Shown one piece after another: positions 23,640-33,779 of a DNA stretch of 64,000 nt. Location of the stretch: NCBI GenBank assembly GCA_964036665.1, contig OZ038530.1, positions 14,727,001 to 14,791,000 of the forward strand, read 5' to 3'. Numbering within the stretch: position 1 is the stretch's first letter; each line of letters starts with the position of its first letter. A program made the position numbers and the translations under genes. Under the pieces are notes generated by a model that saw nothing but the letters and a program-made list of their open reading frames with translations, was not told the origin of the DNA and did not search any database. Origin of the DNA: Gordius sp. MW1 (Eukaryota; Nematomorpha; Gordioida; Gordea; Gordiidae).

Positions 23640-24880
23640 AAAAAGTTGTGTTTTATGTTTAGAAAAATATTTCATCGGTCAGTAGCCAGCGGATGGTCAA
23701 AATGTCATATTATCAATGGTATTAACAAGAACAAAATATTAATTGCTATGCAATTTATGGGCTCGTTTTTTGTTGTCCATTGTCCGTCCGTTGTCCGTCC
23801 AATGTATATATTTAATTAATTAAATTAATATTTTGTTCTTGTTAATACCATTGATAATATGACTTTTTGACCGTCCGCAGGCTACTGACCATTGAAAAAA
23901 ATGACCATTGGCCAAATAAATCGAAATTTTTTTTTCGTTTTTGAATAGGTTAACATTGATAATTACCCTATGCCCTCCACTACAAGGGCCTATGCCTCTA
24001 CTGATATGGGTCCCTGTGCCCCTACAAAAGTTTATTAATTGCTATTCAATTTATGGGCTCACTTTCCATTTTCCGAATGTCTTGTCACGCTTTTTTTAAC
24101 AGTATAGATATTGCTATTATTAAATAGTTTTTGGGTTCGAATCCCGGTCAATTTATTTAACTAGTTTTTGGGTTCGAAACCCGGTTTTTTTTGACTATTA
24201 TGATTCCTGTTACTACTAATGCTATTATAACTTTTTAGCCGTCCGCTGGCTGCCGACCGATGGAAAAAATGACCATTGGCCAAAATGCAAATCGAAATTA
24301 TTTTTTTCGTTTTTTTTGGCTAACATTGACAATTACCCTATGCCCTCCCCTAACAGAGCCTATGCCTCTACTGATATGGGTCCCTGTGCCCCCCCCCCCC
24401 CTTTACATTATGGGCCAAATAAATCGAAATTTTTTTTTCGTTTTTGAATTGGTTAACATTGATAATTACCCTATGCCTCTACTAATATGGGTCCCTGTTC
24501 CCCTACAAAGGTTTATGCCTCTATTAATGTGGGTCAGTTACCCTTTAATTTATTTACACCAGCTTCCCGACCTGGAGGTTGCTGGTTCGAGACCCGGAGA
24601 GGACAAAATTTTTTATTTTTTTTAAATTATTATATTGTTCTTGTTAATACCATTGATAATATGGCTTTTTGGTCGTCCGCTGGCTACTGACCATTGAAAA
24701 AAATGACCATTGGCCAAATTGTCAATCGAAATTTTTTTCCGTTTTTTTTTGACTCGTATGTATTTATAGACCATCTCTGGGTACTGACCAATGGAAAAAA
24801 TGACCATTGGCCAAAATGTGAATCGAAATTTTTTTTTCGTTTTTTTTGATTCGTTAAAAAATCAAAAAATGCAATAAAAA
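23640..24880. repeat. Mosaic of hairpin units, family termini and tRNA-like words
   Basis: Contains two left termini of the composite family (TAATTGCTATGCAATTTATG at ~23744 and a diverged one at ~24036), inverted hairpin units (23880-23935, 24240-24310, 24660-24860), and segments with GGGTTCGAATCCCGG (~24128), GGGTTCGAAACCCGG (~24168) and GGTTCGAGACCCGG (~24584). Repeated GCCTCTACTGATATGGGTCC blocks connect them. No gene; the open frames follow the repeats. Confidence 0.65.
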
Positions 24881-25907
24881 TCACACAAATAAGCACTTTG
24901 AATTACCACGACGAAAATTAACATGTAAAAATTAGAGTTTAAAATTTAAATATTTTCAATAAAAAGAAATGTATACAAAAAAAATTTTCACAAATGGGTT
25001 TACGATAATGGGTTTTAATTATATATTTCAAAAAATTTAAATTTTTTTTGTTCATATTATGGAAGGTGGGGTCGCGGAAGACCCCGGGCATTTAAAACAC
25101 GCTGTATCTTAAAAACTATTGGATAAAAACTAGCCAAATTTTGCAGAGATATTCTAGGGTAATTTTGTTAAGCTACTGAAAAAATGAAATCGTAATATTC
25201 ACTAATTTTTTTTGTACAGCGTTTTTAAACGGCTTGGGGTCATTATGACCCCACCCGACCGACGCAGTGTTAAAACAAATTTGTACCTAATGGCCGTCAT
25301 TTTAAGTGTCTAACTCTAAATTGAAGTCAAGATTATTTATATATTAAGTAAATTTCAACTGTAGAAATGAATAAATTTTGTTGACCACATACTTATATAC
25401 ACCTTCTTTAAAACATCAAATAAAATTTTCTTTACATATATAAAAAATTTTTTAATAAGATTTATTTGAATATTTATAACAGATTATTTTCGGTCGTAGA
25501 CAAAATAATCACTTCTTGATTAGATATCTTTAACCAAACATGTCTTTTTGTTCTGTTCCATATTGTTCCCACAGAAAAAGCCGCGACAAACAATATTATT
25601 TTCATAAGTAAACAATACCATGTTAATTTGCATGTACCTTTAGATTCCCTACAAAAAATCTTAAGCTCTTCAAAGCTTGGTGCCGTAATATCAACCGTGA
25701 CTTTCAACCAAATATTTATTCTGCCGTATGCTCTTATCATTTTACTCGTGATATGTTTTATCCACCCTCAACAAACTATCATCAACTAAGAGAGGATGCC
25801 GTACCAACAATTTTTCCCGCACCACATGAGGTAAGGTATACTTGTAAGACTTAACTAAAAAGAATATGACTAATAATTTTAAGTTCACCCCATTAATTGG
25901 CATAATT
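24881..25907. other. Intergenic DNA, one unassigned minus-strand frame
   Basis: A minus-strand frame at 25474-25740 (88 residues) resembles nothing I recognise and lacks composition support. A GGGGTCATTATGACCCC palindrome lies at about 25237-25253, and a GGGGTCGCGGAAGACCCC-like palindrome lies near 25069. The two may be ends of a small ~190-bp inverted-repeat element. Confidence 0.4.
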
Positions 25908-26074
25908 ATGGGTGTAGCCAGGGGGGGGGCAGGGAGTGGCGGCTCCCCCTTCTCTAAATTTAAAAATTTGTTGAAATTTATTAAATTATGGCTAAAATTT
26001 AAAAAAATGATCATTTTGCCCCTCCCTAAATCATTATTGCCTCCCTCTAATCCCAATGCTGGCTATGCCTATGG
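25908..26074. mobile_element. GGCGTAGCC-end MITE with a perfect 9-bp target duplication
   Basis: The ends ATGGGTGTAGCCAG and CTGGCTATGCCTAT are imperfect inverted repeats. The 9-mer GGCATAATT is present on both flanks (25899-25907 and 26075-26083). A G run follows the left end. The interior of ~130 bp is non-coding. Confidence 0.75.
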
Positions 26075-26343
26075 GCATAATTAATATGTTTTCTTCTTTT
26101 TAATAAAAATTTTGATGCTTATTCAGAAGGTGTTAAATTAGATTTTGATCCATTTTTTGAGTTTAATAAATTACCAAGGTGGAAAACCTGGAGGCGATAA
26201 ATTTTTTTAATTAATTCAATTATTTTAAGAAATTTTAAAATGTGTGTAGAGCTATATCAAGGTAAATTTTAGAAATAAATTAAATAAAAGTGTTTTATAT
26301 GCAGTCAGTAAATTTATTTTAAGCTGGTGCTAAACTATCTTAA

Positions 26344-26758
26344 CCCTTGAGAGTACCTATGGGGTGTGAGAAACCCCACAAAAGTTTAAATTTAATATCA
26401 TGTAAACAGATATAGATTTGGAAGTTTGTTTTGTGAGTATTTTAAAACTTTAGCAAAAGCTTATTTCCTGAAAATTTAGCGTGTTTTGCCCAATAATTTT
26501 GGAGATATAGATTTTTGGGGCTCCATAAAATCAGTTAAGAAAGTGATTTTATCATGTTTAAATTTTTTGTTTTTATAGTTTTCTTAAATTTTTGTTTGGA
26601 TTTTTTAGTCATTTTTGAAATAAGCTGTTGATTGCTTCTATCAGACCTACGGGCAATATATTTCAAACAACCTTAACAAATATGGTCTCTACATTTATTT
26701 GGTTTGATTTATCCCATAAATCTGCCCAGGATTGAGATTTTCATAAGTATTTTGAGGG
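26344..26758. mobile_element. Possible piggyBac-like MITE
   Basis: TTAA flanks a segment that begins CCCTTGAG and ends TTGAGGG, at 26340-26343 and 26759-26762. TTAA targets and CCC...GGG ends are typical of piggyBac, but the inverted match is only a few bases long. The interior has GGGGTGTGAGAAACCCC near 26360 and no coding signal. Confidence 0.4.
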
Positions 26759-26762
26759 TTAA

Positions 26763-27295
26763 TAGTTTTGCCAAAGATTTAATTTTATAAAAAATAAATG
26801 ATATAATATTTAAGTATTTGAAACTTAACTAGATCTTTTTGCTTTTTTATAATAAATAATTTACATACTACTTTTAAGCTATTATTTATTTATTTTTTTT
26901 AATTATTTTAATAAATGAAACTATAAACAACTATAAAAATCATATGCGAGGTAAGCATTCGAAAATTGCGATAGCGTTGAAATGACAAATAATGATTCCG
27001 ATTTTCTGTTTAATGAAAAAAGTTTCCCTATTGTCAAGGGTATTAGCAGCTATACGGCGTCCCAATTCTTTCAGAAGGGCTTGGGTTTTAGGAGTCTATG
27101 GTTTTAGGACCTATTGTAGTAAGGGTAGTGGTTCTATAGGGGAGAAAAGCAGCGAGGTTCTGCATATTTAGCGGATTTTAATCTTTTAGAATCAACAAGG
27201 GGGTCTTTGTTTTGGTTTGAGGGAGCAAAGGCATCCGGACAAGTGTAGTCCCAAGCAAGGCATAGCCCTCTGCCCATGATATGAGGGTCTGTCCA
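26763..27295. other. Intergenic DNA, possible 3' flank of the LINE
   Basis: AT-rich up to about 27040, then a less AT-rich stretch continuing into the minus-strand LINE. The 3' end of the LINE may therefore lie as low as ~27045. No separate gene is seen. Confidence 0.4.
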
Positions 27296-29640
27296 TCAGG
27301 TTAGGGCACAGACCATTAGGCTCCAAGTGGGAAGGAAAGCCCGCCTTTTTGAATGTCTTCTGTAGAAGGGCATTAACAGATATGTGCCGTAGAAATCTGG
27401 CCTTATAAAATTTGCAATGCAGGCCGTGGTGACCTTTTGTACCAACGGATGAGCCACATAAGTTGCATTGATGAGAGGCAACTATATCACATCCTAGGCG
27501 GAGCCCTGTTGCAATCCTGAACTCGTTGTTAGAGAGTTGAAGGTCATGAGTCCGACTTGGGATGGCCTTTTAATCACTCGTGGCCGGACCTTCATGCAAA
27601 ACTTCTTAAAGCTGGTAAATCCTCCAACGATGCGCCTGACATAAGAGTTTTAAGGGCATGGTCGTAGAGAGGAGTGTTCCAACTTTTTTGAGAGTTTATG
27701 GTAGGGAATGGGGTGTTAGGGTCGGACAAAGAACTCCACATGTCGAGAGCGATTTGGGTGGAGGGATCTGGTTGATCGATTATTTTGTTGATGAATGGTT
27801 CGGCTGAAAGTCGACTCGAGATGAAGGCCGGCAAAGCTACTAGAGAGGGTGATCTCAGGCCCAAACCACCATATTTTGTGGGGAGACACGCTTGTTTCCA
27901 TTGGGACCCAGTAAAAGAAAGGTTTGTGATTTCCTCGACAACATCTTTGAGTTTTTGGTCGAATAAAGATAGAGCACTGGGATTTAATAATGAGGTGGAT
28001 GACCTGAAGATATGATTTATCTTAGGTAAAGAATAGCAGTTTTTGTTTAAAAAGAAAGCCTGGTGGCAAGTAAGAAAGGAGGGGTTCGATTTCTACTAGT
28101 TTTTGTATTGTCTTTGTTAATAACTTGTTACAAGGGTGTGAGCCACCTATGGGAGATCCTAAGTGCGTTAGTTCGTTAGGGTGAATATGTTTGAGAGCGT
28201 CAAAGTATGGGTCTAGGGTTATAGGGTCAGTATTGTTTTTGCAAACCTCGGTCTTGGTGTGATTTAGATGGAGACCAATTTTTGAAGCTGACTTCAAGAT
28301 ATGAGAGGGCTTCTTTGACGTCTTCGGCATTTCCTTTGATAATACCATCGTCTAGGTACCACAAGTTGAATGATAGATTATATTTAGAGGCTAGGTCTTC
28401 GGTCAGGGATTTTATACCTAGGCAGAATAGTAGGGGGCCTAGCGAATCTCCTTGTTAAATGCCGTCACTCGATGCAATTATTTTGGAATTAAAGTTGACC
28501 ATGGAAGTAGGAGCGTAGCATGCGTTAAAAATGGAGTACGCGGGAAGGGATTTGTAAGCCTCTGTTAAGAAGTGTGACCTGTAGATCGTGTTAAAGGCGT
28601 TTTTGAAGTCAATCTTAGCTAGGATCGTATGGTCGGGGTGGGCGAGGGCGGTGCGGACAGCGTGAGAGGCGATTTCACAACCACCCTTGATTCCGAAACC
28701 TAGTTGGATGGGAGCTAATTAATCTGCATTGTGGTTTTTACTCGAGCAATAATTAGCTTGCAGCATAGGCGTCTAAAAATTGAACCCATGGCAATTGGAC
28801 GAAGGCCACCATCAGGTTTGGTAAGAGATATTAAGGTGGCCCCAAAAAATAGGGAGAGATTGCGTCAGGTACTAAGCCTTTAATAACCTGGTTAAGGAAG
28901 ATTGCTAGGGTGGATGTGAAGTGGCCAGATCTGTCAATGTGATGTCTTGTTAATTTTATTAAATGTGCAACCCGGAAACCGTCTAAACCAGAACCTACTG
29001 AGGATTTTTTAAAAGAACCGATAGCCTCGAGAATTTCAGGCGATGTGAAGTCCTTAAAGGGGGAGTTGATTGTAGGGGGAAATTGGGAGCAATTTTTTTT
29101 AGGGTGTTTAATTTGTAAAGATTCGAAGGTTTTTTGAGTGTCTGGGGAAATTTTGCAGCCTGAATTTGCCAGGTGAAGAGCACCCTGGATGTCGAAATGG
29201 TTGAGTTTAGCGGAAACCCGTTTGGCTCTTTGTTGAACTGATTTAATCTTATAGATGTGTGGCTCGTAGATAATGGGGGGGGTGATGAAACGTTGCTGAG
29301 TTTTGTAACCAAATTCGAAAGGGTACCTTTGTAATTTGATGGTGGTACTGAAAGGACACGGGAAGTAAATTGAAAAAGGTTGGCCCAATGGAGGGTGCTG
29401 CTTGGATCCTTGGAGAGGTTTGAGATGGCATCAGTAAGGGCAATTAAAACTTGATGTCTGGCTCCTTTAGGGATTTTTTTTAGGATCCTGTTAACAGGAG
29501 AATGAGGAATGTCTGAATATGTATAGTTGGTGGTGGTTTCGAGCGGGGAGTAGGTATTATGCGATAAATGGTTGTGAGTTGAGGAGGTAGACCTCTTGGG
29601 GAATGTAGCTGCTGGATGATTTACAGAGCCTGGGCGCCTC
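27296..29640 (-). mobile_element. Degenerate LINE with R2-like reverse transcriptase
   Basis: Minus-strand pieces, in order: an N-terminal segment around 29500-29400 (IPKGARHQVLIALTDAI, then SSTLHWANLFQFTSRV), a pre-RT region at 29388-28831 with SSVGSGLDGFRVAHLIKL, RT motif A DFKNAFNTIYR near 28600, motif B QGDSLGPLLFCLGI near 28440, and motif C NLWYLDDGIIKG near 28350. The end of the protein lies at 28348-27296. YLDD is the catalytic pair. The set fits an R2-like non-LTR clade common in arthropods and cnidarians. An in-frame stop lies just before QGDS, and several frame changes split the protein, so this copy is inactive. No endonuclease domain was recognised. Confidence 0.7.
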
Positions 29641-29678
29641 TGTTTTAATGGACCTCAAACGTGAATCAAATTAGAAAG

Positions 29679-29881
29679 TAGAGTTGTTAAATTGCTAACT
29701 TTCTTCAAACTCAAGACGCGAGCACGCACACTGAGTTGCTTAATATGCGCGTTAGCACTATTTGTGCTCGCTGTTCGGTGCACTAGGCAGAATAGTAGCC
29801 TATAAAAATGCTCGAGGGCCGAGCAGAAACTCGAGCAGATGGTAGCTGGAGTTGAAGAAAGTTAGCAATTTAACAACTCTA
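29679..29881. mobile_element. hAT-like MITE, 203 bp, perfect long inverted ends
   Basis: The ends are perfect inverted repeats of about 30 bp, opening TAGAGTTGTTAAATTGCTAA. The 8-mer TTAGAAAG flanks both sides (29671-29678 and 29882-29889). An 8-bp duplication and TAG/CTA ends point to hAT. The interior has several GCTCG/CGAGC words and no coding. The intact ends and duplication suggest it is young compared with the elements around it. Confidence 0.85.
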
Positions 29882-29959
29882 TTAGAAAGGGTAATTGAAG
29901 TTAACTGTTTGGATCGTTGTTTTAACTTTTTAAAGAATGTTTTATTAACGGGTCCAATC

Positions 29960-30690
29960 TTAAGTGCTTTAATACTCATAAAGAGCATGTTTTAAAGGTT
30001 GATGCTTCTAATATTGGTATTGGTGGCGCTCTATGCCAGATTGAGGAGGGAATAGAGCATCCCGTTATTTATTTTTCGCGTAAGCTTACTAAGGCTGAGT
30101 TAAATTATTCCGTCATAGAGAAAGAGGCTCTTGCGATAATTTATGGTTTAAAACGTTGTCGGGAATATTTAATTGGTAAAGCTTTTGCATTATATACCGA
30201 TCATAAACCGTTGGTAGCTTTATTTAATAAGATTTATACCGAATTTTCAATGTCCCCTCGACTCCAGAGATGGTTATTGACTCTCGGTAATTTTTCATTA
30301 GCTTTAAAGTATCGAGAGGGTAAAAGTAATCACTAAGCCGATGTTTTATCGAGGATGAGTGCAGATACTGTAACTGATAGATTTGCGGTTATAGATAATG
30401 TTGCTGTTAAGGTATTAAAGGCTATTGATCTTAATGATATTGTTAAAGGTACGGATAATAGTGTTGAATTAACAGCTATTAAACAAATTATTGTATAGGG
30501 TTAAAGATATTCTCGATGTTCCTTTTGATTTTAAACATGTAATAAAGGAGTTATACATTACAGATAATTTGGTGAAACGCAATGATAAGTTGGTAATTCC
30601 GGTCGAATTGCGTAGTAATGTTTTAGAAATTTTGCAAGAAGGACATGCTGGTATGGTTAAGATGAAGGAGCTTCAGAAAACATAATATCA
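29960..30690 (+). mobile_element. Ty3/gypsy fossil, RNase H and downstream part
   Basis: The plus strand encodes the RNase H part of a Ty3/gypsy pol: VDASNIGIGGALC, then YFSRKLTKAELNYSVIEKEA, YTDHKPLVALFN and SPRLQRWLLTLGNF. After it comes a linker and the start of an integrase zinc region (LREVLEIL-like, EGHAGMVKMKEL) up to about 30684. It is close in type to the element at 47245-53840. It is a broken fragment with no LTR found, and it ends where a minus-strand fragment of similar type begins. Confidence 0.75.
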
Positions 30691-31800
30691 CTTAAACAAC
30701 CTAATTCCTCCCGAAAAACTTCGTCATATTTCCCTTTGATCCTTTCAATTCTATCATGCCACAATTTCAATTTATCACTAACACTACTCACTAAAACCGA
30801 GTGTTCGGGAATATTAGCAATATCCCGCTCCTCGTGACCAGAGGTTGACTCATTGACTGAGTTCAGTGCCTCAAAAACCAAGGCTTTAGGTTCTTTTTCA
30901 GACACCATTACCTTATTAACCGGCTTTGTAGCGTTAACCCCCAAACAAATCTCTGGCATTCCCCGCAAAATATTAATATAACCCTTATTACATGTTTCAA
31001 CCTTTCCTTGCTTAAATAAACCCCACCAATTGGTTAAAGGCCCTAACCGTTGGATCCAATTCCAACCAATTATGTTTTCTATATCCTCGTTGAGTATATG
31101 CAACTCTAATGTTAGTATTACATCTGCTACGCCTACTATAACCCTAGTGCTGCCCAATATGTCAATATTCGCGCCATTTAATTGCCTGGCTAAAATATTA
31201 CTTTTTAAGATTTGCTTTCTGGCCAATATTTAAAAAAACATTTACGCGAAAGTACCGTAATATAGAAGCACCAGTGTCGAGCAAAAAATCTAACGTGACA
31301 CCTTCAATATTAACTCTTAGGGGGTCTGTGATGAATTAAAAATGTTAATAAAAGTTAAACGCCGCGGAATTTTTTGATCACGCGCCGATAATAGTCAATC
31401 AAAATTGTTTGACGGCCCTGCTCTATCTTGGCCCGATCGTTGGTTATTATGATTGCCTTTACAATGACTCTTACAACATTGATTACCTATGGGTGAATAT
31501 CTATTAAAATTATCATCGCTAAATTTTACATGACGCTTAAATTCTCTACGTCTCATAAAACAGTCTTTTTTGACATGACCAACTTTGCCGCAATGATAAC
31601 ATCGCCGTCCCTCCTTATTTTTTAAAACAAATATCTTTTCTACTCTTTTTACTTTAATCAATACTAACATTAAAATTAGAGCTACGATCAAAATTATTAT
31701 TAGTAATCTTTCCATAAACAAATAATTATAAAAATGTACTAAAACTGATGGCTGTCTACTAAACATATTATTATAATTATCTACGAAAAATTTATTTTGT
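30657..31800 (-). mobile_element. Ty3/gypsy fossil, zinc-knuckle and protease-side part
   Basis: Minus-strand frames include CYHCGKVGHVKKDC (a CCHC knuckle, around 31600), preceded by a hydrophobic segment. Downstream lies a region after the protease with GWNWIQRLGPLTNWWG (~31060). The layout parallels 51600-52818 of the second Ty3 element, so both probably belong to one lineage. It lies in opposite orientation to the RNase H piece immediately to its left. Broken; no LTR assigned. Confidence 0.65.
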
Positions 31801-33038
31801 GGAGTTTGTGGTGTTCATGTAAAATAATTATGGATATTTGGGATAAATCTATAAGGAATCCCATATTCATTGTTTAAAAACAAGGGGGGTTTATTTTATT
31901 AATTTCGCACCTATCAATATGGTGGAAACAAGATATACATTTTTAGAGTTTTTGAGCAGTCCATGTATTTATTTTTTATCATAATTACTTGATTTTCTAA
32001 TGCAATTAAGTGAGGCTATTAGTTTTCGTGATAACCTAATGAAACATCTCGAAAGAGGGAGCCTCACTTGTTCTTTATTTTCCTGCTTTTGAAAGAGTTG
32101 TATGTAAATATTGTCTTAAGCTTATCTCAATTTGAACCCATAAACTAGATAGACTGCTCATCAACGCATATGTATACTCTTCCACCATTTTAATGATAAC
32201 ATGGTAAAATAGTGATTATATAGATATTAGTAATTTTTAAATTAAATAATCTTAAAAAGGTAAATAAAAAATATTTAATTGGGTAGATAGATATTAAAAA
32301 CAGCATTCTAAAATAAATATCATTTTATACGATACATAAAATTAAAAATGTAAAAACCGTGCTGAAAGTTTCAATAATAATATAGCGCCATCTATAATTT
32401 TTATAAAATTAATTTGTTGACGTTCGTTTAAATTTATAAACTAGTGATTAAGGTGAATTGACTTTTATAGGGCAAAATGACACGGTTGAAATACACCATT
32501 TATTGTCTTCAAAATGGAGGAAATTTGACACACAATTTACCATATGGCATGAGCAGTCTATCCAGTCTATGTTTAAACCAAAGATTGATCATTTACTTTA
32601 TGAATATTTCGTTGGCTCATTCAAACCGTCGTTAAATGTTGGGCGTGTACATGATTATTATCCAAGAGTCGTCGTCAATGCTAAGGCTCCCACAGCTCAA
32701 TCTTTTGTGGTATTTATTGGGACCTGTGTCATCAGTATGTGTAGTTTGAAAAATATATCTTATCCAATCATAACTTAAAATTTAATTTTCATTGAATAAA
32801 GACTAAGGTAGCATAACAATTTTGGTGTTGTAAAAACGGCTGGATTTTGTTTGGTCGACCTTTTGTTCATCTGAGACATTTTAAGTGCATAATTTTGAGT
32901 TAAGAGGCTAAGTATATTGTAAAATAAACGTTTATATTTCAATTTTGCATAGTTGTTTTAAAACTAACTAAAAAAAATCAAAAATTTTAATCTAAATTCT
33001 AAAAACTTAAGTTTAAAATACTCTTCTATGACTATTAC
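31801..33038. other. Intergenic DNA with one unassigned frame
   Basis: AT-rich. A plus-strand frame at 32458-32778 (106 residues, non-ATG opening) includes HHLLSSKWRKFDTQFTIWHE and looks less random than its surroundings. It matches no family I know and has no clear splice partners. It could be an exon or a transposase scrap. Confidence 0.35.
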
Positions 33039-33198
33039 ATAGGCGTAGCTAGGATTGGATTTAGAGGGGGCAATATTGATTAAGGGAGGGGCGAAATGAT
33101 AACTTTTAAAAATTTAAAATAATTATATTAAATTTTGAAGAATTTTTGGATTCAGAGGGGGGCAGCCATCCCTCCTGCCACCCCCTGGCTACGCCCAT
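33039..33198. mobile_element. GGCGTAGCC-end MITE
   Basis: The ends ATAGGCGTAGCTAGG and CCTGGCTACGCCCAT form inverted repeats with two mismatches. The flanks GACTATTAC and GACTGTTTA match at 6 of 9, fitting a decayed 9-bp duplication. G-rich and C-rich zones lie just inside the ends, with an AT-rich middle. Confidence 0.7.
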
Positions 33199-33269
33199 GA
33201 CTGTTTATCATTTAAGCTGGTGGCCAGTCCTTATTTAATAAATTTCTATTTATCTTGTATATTTTTATA

Positions 33270-33620
33270 TCGTGCATTAATTTCATGTAAGTTTGAGTCT
33301 TCCTCTTTTACGTTCCTCTGCGAAATTTGTCTTTTCAATTTTCTTTCCGACGTAAATATCATCCCTTCTCTCTACATGGCCATACCATCTTAGTCTGTTT
33401 GTTACAAACATTGTCTTCATTGATGTTGTACCCAGATTTCTCTTTATTTCCTCATTTCGTTATGTTCTTTTCTGCTTACTCTTAACATCCATCTTAGCAA
33501 TCTCATATCCATTGACGCTATGTTACTCTTCCTCTTAAGTTATAGCCTTTGATTCCGAGCTATACAGGACTGCTGGCTGTATGATAAAACAGTGTACCTT
33601 TAAGTCTCTTAGGATATTTT
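33270..33620 (-). pseudogene. C-terminal scrap of an RTE-type LINE
   Basis: Minus-strand frames read TNRLRWYGHVERRDDIYVGK and, upstream, a VLYSSESKAIT-like and MDMRLLRWMLRV-like segment. These correspond to the tail of RTE reverse transcriptases (compare RLRWYGHILRR in the plus-strand copy at 54380). The reading frame changes at least twice. It is a short inactive remnant. Confidence 0.7.
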
Positions 33621-33779
33621 TGTTGCCTGTTAAATCTCTGCATTTAAGTCATCCGACAATTATCTTGCTTGGATTTCTTTATCCATTCCATCATCCGCTT
33701 GAAGTGTTTGTCCTAGATACTTGAAGACTCGACGCTTTGAAGATCCTTTCGCCTCATATAAGGGATGCAGATTGCGGAT

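Noticed and set aside
24260-24625. 121-residue plus-strand frame with repeated MPLLIWVPVP
   Set aside because: The repeated residues are simply the repeated GCCTCTACTGATATGGGTCC blocks of the tRNA-like mosaic.
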